DNA of 64,000 bases, from NCBI GenBank assembly GCA_965247055.1, contig CBDFGE010000006.1:496001-560000 (forward strand). Direction: 5' to 3'. The stretch's first letter is position 1. Each line of letters opens with the position of its first letter. A program made the translations under genes and the position numbers. The stretch comes from CBDFGE01 sp965247055. Its GTDB lineage: Bacteria; Chloroflexota; Dehalococcoidia; Lucifugimonadales; JAGWBF01. This document shows positions 1 through 7,974 of the stretch, one piece after another. Below the pieces are notes generated by a model. The model was not told where the DNA came from. It did not search any database and was given only the letters and a program-made list of their open reading frames with translations.

Positions 1-150
1 GTGTCGGCGGCCTTGAAGAAGGGCGATCCGCCGGTCCACCTTGTTGAGCTGGGCAACCCCGACGAGCTGGCGGTGTCCCCCCTTAATCTAACGGATGGTG
101 AAGTGGAACAGGTGATAGCCCGTTTACGGGGCGAGTTAATGGGGCCGTAG
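1..150 (+). CDS. C-terminal end of a SelA-fold PLP enzyme (partial)
   Basis: The window opens inside an open frame that ends at the TAG at 148-150 and gives 49 residues. It contains the stretch ALKKGDPPV followed by SPLNLTDGEVEQVIARLR. A GDPPV turn followed by a short strand and a final amphipathic helix is how seleniumtransferase SelA and its PLP-dependent relatives (for example D-glucosaminate-6-phosphate ammonia lyase) end. The PLP lysine and most of the protein lie before the window, so the exact enzyme cannot be told. A true SelA would suit the selenocysteine genes further on, but that is inference. The HAD gene starts 37 bases later on the same strand. Confidence 0.4.
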   Translation: MSAALKKGDPPVHLVELGNPDELAVSPLNLTDGEVEQVIARLRGELMGP

Positions 151-187
151 CTCGATACACAATGTCTCCTAGGTATGGTGCAGTTGG

Positions 188-895
188 ATGGTGAAGGCGC
201 TCTTTTTCGACTTCTACAACACTCTGGTCCGTTTTTGGCCGCCCCTGGACGAGATTCAACAGGCGGCTTGCTGGGAGTTGGGCTTGAGTGTGGACAAGAA
301 GGGCATACGGGCGGGCTACGCCGTCGCAGACGAGTTCATGGGGGAGGAGAACGCGAAGGTGCCTCTAGCCCAAAGGACGCCCGAGGAGCGCGACCTCTTT
401 TTCGCCGAATACGAGAGGCTAATCTTGAAGGGAGCAGGACTGAACGTCACCATGAGCCTGGCCGCCGAGGTATGGCAGATGGCCCTCCAGGTGCCCAAAG
501 ATTTCGCCCTGTTCGACGACGTTATTCCGGCGCTTGAGTCCCTTAAGGACCGTGGGATTATCCTGGGAGTGATCTCCAACCTGCACCAGGACATGAGCGA
601 CCTGTGCAAGCGGCTGGGCTTGGCTCCCTACCTCAGCTTATTCGTTACCTCCGGCGAGGCGGGGGCGGAGAAACCCCACGCCGCCATATTTCTTGCTGCC
701 CTGAAGCAGGCCAGCGTGGAGCCGGGCGAGGCCGTGCATGTGGGGGACCAGTACCTGGTGGACGTCCAGGGCGCCAAGGGCGTCGGCATAACTCCCGTGC
801 TGCTGGACCGGGAGGGGACGTACCGTCACGTAAACGACTGCCGCAAGATAGCCAGTTTGCCCGAGCTGGAACCGCTGCTTAACGAAGGGCTGTAA
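188..895 (+). CDS. HAD-superfamily hydrolase
   Basis: 235 residues, cytoplasmic, with all four HAD motifs: I is FFDFYNTL with nucleophile Asp8; II is GVISN with Ser130; III is Lys162 in AEKP; IV is HVGDQYLVD with Asp187 and Asp192. A helical cap lies between residues 15 and 105, as in the C1-capped haloacid dehalogenase/phosphatase group. The residue two after the nucleophile is Tyr10, not Asp. This is the dehalogenase-type DxY pattern, whereas phosphatases usually have DxD, so the chemistry may not be phosphate ester hydrolysis. The substrate is not predictable. No strong ribosome site precedes the ATG. It converges with mfd over a hairpin at 913-934. Confidence 0.85.
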   Translation: MVKALFFDFYNTLVRFWPPLDEIQQAACWELGLSVDKKGIRAGYAVADEFMGEENAKVPLAQRTPEERDLFFAEYERLILKGAGLNVTMSLAAEVWQMALQVPKDFALFDDVIPALESLKDRGIILGVISNLHQDMSDLCKRLGLAPYLSLFVTSGEAGAEKPHAAIFLAALKQASVEPGEAVHVGDQYLVDVQGAKGVGITPVLLDREGTYRHVNDCRKIASLPELEPLLNEGL

Positions 896-912
896 CCCTC
901 CAGCGGGGGTTT

Positions 913-934
913 CCGCCGGGGTCGCCCCTGGCGG
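913..934. terminator. Hairpin between converging HAD gene and mfd
   Basis: CCGCCGGGG, loop TCG, then CCCC-T-GGCGG: nine pairs with one bulged T. It sits in the 60-base gap between the stops of two converging genes, where a shared terminator is expected. There is no run of T on either side, so rho-independent termination is plausible but not certain. Confidence 0.45.
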
Positions 935-955
935 CTTGGTGTTAGAAGCCGGGGC

Positions 956-3900
956 TCACTGGGGTATCACCGCCGAAGATAGATGCTCCCTGAACGCTTT
1001 CAGCTTCTCCACCACCTCTAGCAGGACGTGCCTCCAGTGGTCGTCGGTACGGGATACTTTTACGTGGATCTGCTGGTGCCCCACACTGGCCAGAGGGCCC
1101 AGGGCTTTCTCCAGGGGCACCCTGGCTCCCCCCACCGGTTCGAGTAAGGCCAGGGTAATAGTAACCCCGGACTGGGTTGCACTCTCGATGCCTGCCTCTC
1201 CCGCCAGAAGCTTGAGCCTCACCAGGTAGAGCAGGTTGTCCACCACCTGGGGCAGGGGGCCAAAGCGGTCGCGAAGCTCATCGGCCATGTCCTCGACCTC
1301 CTGGCGATCCCTAACCCTGGTGAAGCGTTGGTAAACGGCCAGGCGGTTGGGCAGGTGGGTGATATAGTCCTCGGGTATATATGCAGAAAGCTTCAGGGTT
1401 ACCCTTGCCTGGCTCGTGGGGACGGCCGCCGGTGGGGTAGAGCCGTCCCGGCTGCTCTTGATCTCGGCCACGGCCTGGTTCAGCAGCTGGGAATATAGAT
1501 CAAATCCTACGGCGTGGATGTGTCCGCTCTGCTCGGGGCCCAGAATGTTCCCGGCCCCCCGTATCTCCAGGTCTCGCATGGCGATCCTGAATCCGGCCCC
1601 CAGCTCGGAAGCCTCCAGAATGGCCTTGAGCCGTCTTCCGGCGGCCTCGGTGATGCGCCGGCGGGGCGGTATCAGCAGGTAGGTATGCGCCCGATAACCT
1701 CCCCGGCCTACCCGGCCACGGAGCTGATAGAGCTGGGAGAGGCCGAACCGGTCGGCCCGGTCGATGATGAGGGTGTTGGCGTTGGGAATATCCAGGCCCG
1801 ACTCTATAATGGTGGTGCACACCAGTACGTTCGCCTCTCCCTGGGCGAAGGCTATCATGACCTTTTCCAGGTCTGCCTCCCGCATCCTGCCGTGGCCGAT
1901 GGCAATCCTTGCCTGGGGGACCAGTCGCCTCAGGTCATCTGCCACGCGGCCGATGGTCTGGACACGGTTGTGGAGGAAGAAGACCTGGCCTCCCCGCTCG
2001 ATCTCCCTGAGGATGGCCTCCTTCACTACGTCGTCACTGTACTCGGAGACGTAGGTCTTCACCGGGAGACGCTCCTCGGGCGGGGTCTCCATGGTGCTCA
2101 TGTCCCGTATCCCCGACAGGCCCATGTAGAGGGTGCGGGGGATGGGTGTGGCGCTCAACGCCAGTATATCCACCTGGCGGCGCATCTGCGTGAGGCGCTC
2201 TTTGTGGGCAACGCCGAAACGTTGCTCCTCATCCACGACCACGAGTCCCAGGTCCTTGAACTTGACGTCCTTTTGAAGGAGGCGGTGGGTGCCGATGGCT
2301 ATGTCCACGGTACCGAGCTTGAGGCCCTCGGTAACGTCCGACTGTTCTTTGCGGGTTCTGAAGCGGCTGAGTACCTCTACCTTCACAGGGAAGGGGCTGA
2401 GACGCTCGGTGAAGGTGGCGTAATGCTGCTGGGCGAGCACGGTCGTGGGTACCAGGATCGCGACCTGCATGCCGTCGGTCACGGCCTTGAAGGCCGCCCG
2501 CAGTGCGACCTCCGTCTTGCCGTAACCCACGTCGCCACACACCAGGCGGTCCATGGGTCGCTCACGCTCCATCTCTTCTTTGACTTCGCGAATGGTCCTC
2601 CCCTGGTCCGCCGTTTCCTCGTAAGGGAAGGAGTCTTCCAGTTCTTGCTGCCAGGGCGAGTCGGGGGAGAAGGCGTGACCTTGGGCCAACTGGCGCTCTG
2701 CATACAGCTCCAGCAGCTCCTGGGCCAGCTCCTGGGCTGAGTGCTTGACGCGCTCCTTTACCCTGCTCCATTCCGGAGTACCCAGCCTCGTGAGGGAGGG
2801 GGGCCGGTCGTGGGGGGCCATGTATGGGGAGACCCGATCCAGGTGTTCCGTGGGCAGGTACAGCATGTCCCCCTGGGCGTACTCCAGGGCAAGGTACTCC
2901 TTCGACTCTCCGTCGGACTCCATGTGCACCGCGCCGGTGAACCGGGCAACGCCGTGGTCGACGTGGACGACATACTCGCCGGGAAGCAGGTCCGACAGGA
3001 AGTTCCCCCGCTTGACGGGTGTCCTGGCCCTGGGCCGCCGGACCTTGGCCGTCCCGAATATCTCCGCGTCGGTGAGCAGGGTGAGCCCGGCCCCATCCAG
3101 GGGCAGGTGCCAGCCCTCCCTCAGTATCCCGCTGAGGAGGCTGAGGCTGCCGGGCTGAGGTGGCGAGTCCAGTCCTGAACGCACCGTGGCACCCACCTCC
3201 GCCTCAGCCAGAAGCTCGGACAAGCGTCGAGCATGCTGGCTGATCACCACCACTCGCCTGCCTTCGCGCAGCATGTCCCGGATATCCGCGCCGAGCTGGG
3301 GTAGCCTGCCATAGTAGGAAGGAGCTGTCAGGAACTCGAAGCCCCCTTTGCCTGTCCAGCTTTTCACCAGCAGCCTGGGCCTCGTCTCCAGAGAGGAGCG
3401 GAACTCGTCCCAGGTCAGCTGGGGCGAGGGGAAGTTGGCGGGCAACTCCCCTCTCCTCTCCCTGGCGGCCCGAAGCTCCTCGGTGCGGTCGCCCAGGTCC
3501 AGGGCTGCCGACTCTATTTCTCCCTCCCTGTCCAGGATCAGAAGACCACGTTGGGGGAGGTGGTCGATGAGGCACCCCTGATTTATCAGGCCGTTGTAGA
3601 GGGGCAACTCCTCGCTGACTTGGAGGGAGAACAGGCCGTCAAGCTCCTCCTGAAAGCGTCGCCTGGCGGCTGGGGAGCAATGGGAGAGGTCCATCCTGGC
3701 TATGAGTCGGGAGATGCGGTCCTCGTCGGCAAGGGACGGTAGGAGCTCGCTGGCGGGGATGATGGTCACGCTGTCCACCAGACCCACGGACCGCTGAGAG
3801 GCGGGATCGAAGAGGCGGATGCTCTCGATCTCATCTCCCACGAGCTCGATCCTTGCGGGAAGCTGAGACGAGGGTGGGTAGACGTCCACGATCCCGCCCC

Positions 3901-4471
3901 GGTGGCTGAAGGTACCGGGCACCTCCACCCCCGCCTCCCTCTGATAGCCCAGGGCCACCCACCGGGAGAGGAGGTCCGCCAGGCGGACCCGCGCGCCAAC
4001 CTGGAGGGTGTGCCACGCCCCCTTGAGGGTCTCTGGCAGGAGCGTCCGCCGGAGGGCGGCGGGCGGGGAGGCCACCACCAGGGGAGCCCGGATATTTTCC
4101 CCGGCTGCCGCCAGAGCCCCGTCCCCGGCCCGTGCGAAGGCGGCCAAGGCCAGCATTCGCTGATTGTTGGTTGCGACATCGGCTACGAGCCGTTCGAAGG
4201 GGAGCACCTCGGGCTCTGGGAAGAGGTGTACCGGAGCATCCTCTCCCAGGTACGTCAGGAGCTGGTCGTGGAGCCGGCGGGCGTCCTCGGGCTGAGGTAC
4301 GATGGCCAGGACGGGAGCCTCTGTGTGGTGCCAGATGGCGGAGATGAGGTAGGGCCTGGCGGATTCGGGCGCCTCCAGAGGGACGGCCTTAAGGCGAGAG
4401 GTCACCTCCCGCACCAGGCGCCGGTAGGCGGGGTGCCCCTCCAGAAGCGCGAACATCCCCTCAAGACCCAT
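956..4471 (-). CDS. mfd: Transcription-repair coupling factor Mfd
   Basis: About 1170 residues, the normal Mfd length. Mfd binds RNA polymerase stalled at DNA damage, pushes it off with ATP-driven translocation, and recruits UvrA through its N-terminal UvrB-like modules. The order is seen here: UvrB-like N-terminus (first 350 residues), the RNA-polymerase interacting region with the EYVVHVDHGVARF motif near residue 500, then RecG-like helicase motifs. These include Walker A GDVGYGKTE near residue 645, DEEQRFG near 750, and the motif VI region QLRGRVGRG. The C-terminal TRCF domain follows. The frame stays open to a TTG at 4483, but the ATG at 4471 (MGLEGMF) is the likelier start. A promoter lies at 4564-4592. 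Confidence 0.96.
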   Translation of the reverse strand: MGLEGMFALLEGHPAYRRLVREVTSRLKAVPLEAPESARPYLISAIWHHTEAPVLAIVPQPEDARRLHDQLLTYLGEDAPVHLFPEPEVLPFERLVADVATNNQRMLALAAFARAGDGALAAAGENIRAPLVVASPPAALRRTLLPETLKGAWHTLQVGARVRLADLLSRWVALGYQREAGVEVPGTFSHRGGIVDVYPPSSQLPARIELVGDEIESIRLFDPASQRSVGLVDSVTIIPASELLPSLADEDRISRLIARMDLSHCSPAARRRFQEELDGLFSLQVSEELPLYNGLINQGCLIDHLPQRGLLILDREGEIESAALDLGDRTEELRAARERRGELPANFPSPQLTWDEFRSSLETRPRLLVKSWTGKGGFEFLTAPSYYGRLPQLGADIRDMLREGRRVVVISQHARRLSELLAEAEVGATVRSGLDSPPQPGSLSLLSGILREGWHLPLDGAGLTLLTDAEIFGTAKVRRPRARTPVKRGNFLSDLLPGEYVVHVDHGVARFTGAVHMESDGESKEYLALEYAQGDMLYLPTEHLDRVSPYMAPHDRPPSLTRLGTPEWSRVKERVKHSAQELAQELLELYAERQLAQGHAFSPDSPWQQELEDSFPYEETADQGRTIREVKEEMERERPMDRLVCGDVGYGKTEVALRAAFKAVTDGMQVAILVPTTVLAQQHYATFTERLSPFPVKVEVLSRFRTRKEQSDVTEGLKLGTVDIAIGTHRLLQKDVKFKDLGLVVVDEEQRFGVAHKERLTQMRRQVDILALSATPIPRTLYMGLSGIRDMSTMETPPEERLPVKTYVSEYSDDVVKEAILREIERGGQVFFLHNRVQTIGRVADDLRRLVPQARIAIGHGRMREADLEKVMIAFAQGEANVLVCTTIIESGLDIPNANTLIIDRADRFGLSQLYQLRGRVGRGGYRAHTYLLIPPRRRITEAAGRRLKAILEASELGAGFRIAMRDLEIRGAGNILGPEQSGHIHAVGFDLYSQLLNQAVAEIKSSRDGSTPPAAVPTSQARVTLKLSAYIPEDYITHLPNRLAVYQRFTRVRDRQEVEDMADELRDRFGPLPQVVDNLLYLVRLKLLAGEAGIESATQSGVTITLALLEPVGGARVPLEKALGPLASVGHQQIHVKVSRTDDHWRHVLLEVVEKLKAFREHLSSAVIPQ

Positions 4472-4563
4472 CGTCACACACAACTAACCGGGGCACTGCC
4501 CGTGCAGCGCCTCGGTGTACATGAGACCTCTTTCCCATCGCCGACCGCCCCGAGTCATACCCC

Positions 4564-4592
4564 CTTATACACGGCTACCCCGTAGCGGTCAA
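4564..4592 (-). promoter_or_regulatory. Promoter of mfd
   Basis: Read on the minus strand: TTGACC, 17-base spacer, TATAAG. It points toward mfd, whose start is about 95 bases downstream. Both boxes differ from consensus by one base. Confidence 0.6.
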
Positions 4593-4615
4593 AACTACGC
4601 GTCCAGCCACCCGGA

Positions 4616-4891
4616 CTATCGAGGCCCGCCACCTCCTCCGATGGCTGGCACAAAGTGCACCTCGCTACCCTCGCTGACCTTCTCCAGCAGGCCCATGCGG
4701 GCTATTTCGCCGTCGATGGCGACGGAGACGTTGGGCCTGATTCGCCCATCTTCTACCAGCCTCTCCTTTATCCCCGGGTACAGCCTCTCTAGCTCCTCCA
4801 CGATGCCGCGCACATTGCCGGCGTCGATGGTGACCTCCTTGACGCCGCCGGACAGGGGCTGAAGCATGGTGGGTATGAACACGGTAGCCAC
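4616..4891 (-). CDS. MoaD/ThiS-family sulfur-carrier-like protein
   Basis: 91 residues with a beta-grasp pattern: strand at the N-terminus, helix GIVEELERLYPGIKERL, the VAIDGE strand and a Gly-rich end. MoaD proteins carry sulfur as a thiocarboxylate on a terminal Gly-Gly during molybdopterin synthesis. Here the end reads PAIGGGGGPR, so Pro-Arg follows the glycines. Either the tail is trimmed, as in ThiS/MoaD-like proteins processed by a JAMM protease, or this is a regulatory paralogue. It starts with GTG three bases after the stop of the Mo subunit, with AAAGG ahead of it, so it is the last gene of the molybdenum hydroxylase operon. That position fits cofactor supply, but this is inference. 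Confidence 0.7.
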   Translation of the reverse strand: MATVFIPTMLQPLSGGVKEVTIDAGNVRGIVEELERLYPGIKERLVEDGRIRPNVSVAIDGEIARMGLLEKVSEGSEVHFVPAIGGGGGPR

Positions 4892-4894
4892 GAG

Positions 4895-7180
4895 CTAGCC
4901 TTTCTTGGCCCAAAGGGCCTCAAGAACCTTGGCGGGAGACATGGGGGTGGTGGTCATACGCACGCCGGTGGCGTGGTAGATGGCGTTGGCTATCGCCGGC
5001 AGTGGCGGCACGATGGGTACCTCCCCCACGCCCCGGGCCCCGTAGGGGTGCCCAGGGTTGGCCACCTCGACGATCACCGTGTCGATCATGGGGAGGTCCA
5101 GGCTGGTGGGCATCCGGTAGTCCAGGAAGCTGGAGTTGGCCATCTCGCCCTTCTCGTTGTAGAAGTACTCCTCGTTGAGCGCCCAGCCGATCCCTTGGAC
5201 TGCCCCTCCCTGCATCTGCCCCTCCACATAGCTGGGATGCACGGCCTTGCCCGCGTCCTGCACCGTCGTGTACCGGAGGATATCCACCTTGCCCGTGTCC
5301 GGGTCCACCTCCACGTCCACGATGGCCGTGGCGAAGGCCACTCCCACCCCCCTGGGAGCCACGCTGGCGCTGGCGGAAATCGGCCCACCCGTCTCGATCA
5401 GCTTCCCCGCCAGCTCCTTGAGGCTCATGCGAAGCTCCGGGTCCGACTTATGGGAAAGGTCCCCCTTGGAGTACTCCACGTCATCCAGCGCAGCGTCCCA
5501 TATCTTGGCTGCGCGCTCCATAAGCTTCTTCTTCACCTCCTGGGCGGCCTCGTAGGCTGCCCAGCCGGTGGCGAAGGCGGTCCGGCTACCTCCGGTGACC
5601 GCGGTATACCCCACCGAGTCGGTGTCGCCCACCGTGGGCTTGACGTGATCGGCAGGGATGCCCAGGACCTCCGCGGCCTGCATCGCCACCGCCGCCCGGG
5701 TCCCGCCGATGTCGGGGGAGCCCTCCACGAGGCTCACGGTCCCGTCCGGGTTTACACTGATGTTGCAGCTGGACTGGAGCCCCACGTTGAACCAGAAGCC
5801 GGCGGCCATGCCCCTTCCCCGGTTCGGGCCGTCCAGGGGGGCGGCGTAGTGGGGGTGGTTCCTGGTCGCCTCAAGCACGTCCACCAGGCCGATACGCTGG
5901 AACACTGGCCCATCGATCCGGCGGTCGCCCTCTTTGACGCCGTTGAGCAGGCGGAACTCGATGGGGTCCATTCCTATCTTCTCGCAGATCTCGTCTATGA
6001 CCGTCTCCATGGCGAAGGCGGCCGTGGGAGCGCCGGGAGCGCGGTAGGCGGAGGTCTTGGGCTTGTTGGTCACGACGTCGTACCCGTTGATGAGGCCGTT
6101 CGCTATTTTGTACGCGCCGAACACACACATGGTGCCCGCCCCAACGGGGGAGCCCGGATATGCCCCCGCTTCGTAGGCCAGGTAGGCCTCGGCGGCGGTG
6201 ATCCGACCGTCCTTGGTGGCTCCCATCTTCACCCTGTCGTAGGTGCCACACGTCGGTCCGGTCCCCTCGAACACCTCGGCGCGGCTCATCACCATCTTTA
6301 CGGGCCGGGCCGTCTTGCGGGAAAGCAGGGCCGCCACTGGCTCCAGGTAGACGTTGATCTTGCCTCCGAACCCGCCCCCGATCTCCATGGGCACGACCTT
6401 GATCTTGGACACGGGGATGTCCAGGATCTCGGCCAGCACCGACCTTACGGAGAACGACCCCTGGGTGCTGCACCATATGGTCAGGTTCCCGTCGGCGTTC
6501 CACAGTGCGGTGGCGTTCTGGGGCTCAATGTACCCCTGGTGGACCGTCGCCGTGTTGAACTCCCGCTCCACGATCACGTCGGCCTCTTTGAACCCCTTCT
6601 CTAGGTCTCCCGCCTTGAACTGCACGTGGCTTGCTATGTTGCTAGGCTTGTCCGCTTTCTTTCCCATGGACTCGGTAAACAGGTTGTCGTGAAGGAGGGG
6701 AGCATCGGGCTTCATGGCGTCCCGCACGTTGACGACGGCCAGCAGTACCTGGTACTTCACGTCTATCAGGCCCAGGGCTTCCTCGGCGATGTGGGGGCTG
6801 ATGGCGGCCACGCCGGCCACCGCATGGCCCTTATAGAGCGCCTTGTCCGACGCCAGCACGTTGTCGCTCAGGCTCTTGAGGCTGGCAGCCCCTTCGCCCA
6901 GGTCGGCCACCCTGTCCGATACGGCGGGCAGGTCCGCCGCCGTCACCACGGCCCTCACGCCGGGAAGGGCCAGCGCCTTGCTGATGTCGATCGACCTGAT
7001 GCGGGCGTGGGCATGGGGGCTGCGCAATACCTTGCCGTAAAGGAGCCCCACCATCTCGAAGTCCGCTCCATAAGGGGCCCGCCCGGTGACCTTGTCGGTA
7101 CCGTCATGGCGGATGGGCCTTGTCCCCACCACGTCGAACTCCTGGGTGGCCAGCACCACGTTTGATTGCGACAAGTCCAT
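4895..7180 (-). CDS. Xanthine dehydrogenase-family molybdopterin-binding subunit (copy A)
   Basis: 761 residues, the full length of the large Mo subunit of a molybdenum hydroxylase. These enzymes hydroxylate N-heterocycles, aldehydes or CO with water as oxygen source, passing electrons through 2Fe-2S and FAD subunits. Visible: the N-terminal a/b hammerhead after VTGRAPYGAD, the cofactor loop MEIGGGFGGK, AYRAPGAP, and the C-terminal GVGEVP with the catalytic glutamate. AYRAPG rules out form I CO dehydrogenase (AYXCSFR). The start at 7180 is chosen because GGAGG lies ten bases ahead; a longer open frame upstream has no homology-like content. It is a close paralogue of copy B, with long identical stretches such as the GYIEP and DTGKVDILRY segments. 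Substrate unknown. Confidence 0.92.
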   Translation of the reverse strand: MDLSQSNVVLATQEFDVVGTRPIRHDGTDKVTGRAPYGADFEMVGLLYGKVLRSPHAHARIRSIDISKALALPGVRAVVTAADLPAVSDRVADLGEGAASLKSLSDNVLASDKALYKGHAVAGVAAISPHIAEEALGLIDVKYQVLLAVVNVRDAMKPDAPLLHDNLFTESMGKKADKPSNIASHVQFKAGDLEKGFKEADVIVEREFNTATVHQGYIEPQNATALWNADGNLTIWCSTQGSFSVRSVLAEILDIPVSKIKVVPMEIGGGFGGKINVYLEPVAALLSRKTARPVKMVMSRAEVFEGTGPTCGTYDRVKMGATKDGRITAAEAYLAYEAGAYPGSPVGAGTMCVFGAYKIANGLINGYDVVTNKPKTSAYRAPGAPTAAFAMETVIDEICEKIGMDPIEFRLLNGVKEGDRRIDGPVFQRIGLVDVLEATRNHPHYAAPLDGPNRGRGMAAGFWFNVGLQSSCNISVNPDGTVSLVEGSPDIGGTRAAVAMQAAEVLGIPADHVKPTVGDTDSVGYTAVTGGSRTAFATGWAAYEAAQEVKKKLMERAAKIWDAALDDVEYSKGDLSHKSDPELRMSLKELAGKLIETGGPISASASVAPRGVGVAFATAIVDVEVDPDTGKVDILRYTTVQDAGKAVHPSYVEGQMQGGAVQGIGWALNEEYFYNEKGEMANSSFLDYRMPTSLDLPMIDTVIVEVANPGHPYGARGVGEVPIVPPLPAIANAIYHATGVRMTTTPMSPAKVLEALWAKKG

Positions 7181-7270
7181 GGGGTGTATACCTCCACAAA
7201 TCGATGTGACGGGGGCCCGTGCCAGGTAACGGCCCAATGCGAGCCCCCCATAGGACGCTGTTCCACGGCA

Positions 7271-7276
7271 ATTATA
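7271..7276 (-). promoter_or_regulatory. Possible -10 box ahead of Mo subunit A
   Basis: The minus strand reads TATAAT about 90 bases before the start of copy A. No matching -35 is at the right distance. It could give internal expression of copy A and the MoaD-like gene. Confidence 0.25.
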
Positions 7277-7327
7277 ACATCAGTACCAGGGGATTACATC
7301 TGGATGGGTGTCAACTGCCACGCAGGC

Positions 7328-7939
7328 CTAGAGCGGACGGCTCGCCACTTCTGACCCGCGCCCCGGGTCCATCGGGGCTGCTAGGGCTGGTCGGGCCAGG
7401 AACCCGAGCACCTCCCGCACCAGGTCGTCCACAGTCGGGCCACCGAGGAGGTGGGTCCGGATGCCGGGGAGCGTGTCCATGAGCAGGGTGTCTTTACCTT
7501 CGGCGACGGCCTCCTCCACCCCGGACAGGACTCCCCTCCAGGATTGGCCGCTGTCAGCGTCGTTCCGGCCGGGAAGGGGGAGAAGGTACACCGACGGGGC
7601 GTGCCTCCCCTGGTACAGCACCAGGATTGGAATAGACGCGGCCTCCAGCCCCAGCCCGGGAAGCAATGCCAGCACCGTACCGGAGACGGCGTGCTGGCCC
7701 AAGATGACCAGGTGGTGGAATCCGGCGCCCAGGGACTCAAACCGGGCGCGGAACTGCCGGAAGGCGTCGTGGGCGGCCTTATCCTCTGCGGAGACCAGGA
7801 AGAGAGCATGTATGGGGAACCGCGGGCCGTCGCAGGCCGACAGGGACTCGTGCCACCGAGCCAGCTTGTCCAGGTCGTGGCCGTCAGCGTGGCCGCTGGC
7901 CATCGCCGAGCCCAACACCGTACCGGTCCCAGGTTTCAT
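7328..7939 (-). CDS. Unknown protein in the molybdenum hydroxylase operon
   Basis: 203 residues, no signal peptide or membrane segment. I do not recognise the family. The sequence alternates hydrophobic strands (HALFLVSAED, HHLVILGQ, IPILVLYQG, SVYLLPLPG) with helices rich in Ala, Glu and Arg, which suggests an alpha/beta fold; there is no Cys pair. It sits between the two Mo subunits on the same strand, 35 bases after copy B and 147 before copy A, so it is probably co-transcribed. Non-catalytic genes in such operons are often maturation or insertion factors, but nothing in the sequence shows that. The ribosome site is weak. Confidence 0.6.
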   Translation of the reverse strand: MKPGTGTVLGSAMASGHADGHDLDKLARWHESLSACDGPRFPIHALFLVSAEDKAAHDAFRQFRARFESLGAGFHHLVILGQHAVSGTVLALLPGLGLEAASIPILVLYQGRHAPSVYLLPLPGRNDADSGQSWRGVLSGVEEAVAEGKDTLLMDTLPGIRTHLLGGPTVDDLVREVLGFLARPALAAPMDPGRGSEVASRPL

Positions 7940-7974
7940 CTAGGGGAGCCCGCCGCCGGGGACTTCCTCGGGGG

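Noticed and set aside
1514..2740. A 408-codon plus-strand frame across mfd
   Set aside because: It is antisense to conserved helicase motifs of mfd; the protein has no domain-like pattern and is the usual shadow in GC-rich DNA.
4973..6604. A 543-codon plus-strand frame across the Mo subunit
   Set aside because: Antisense shadow: rich in Val, Gly, His and Arg, with no start signal, opposite a clearly conserved enzyme.
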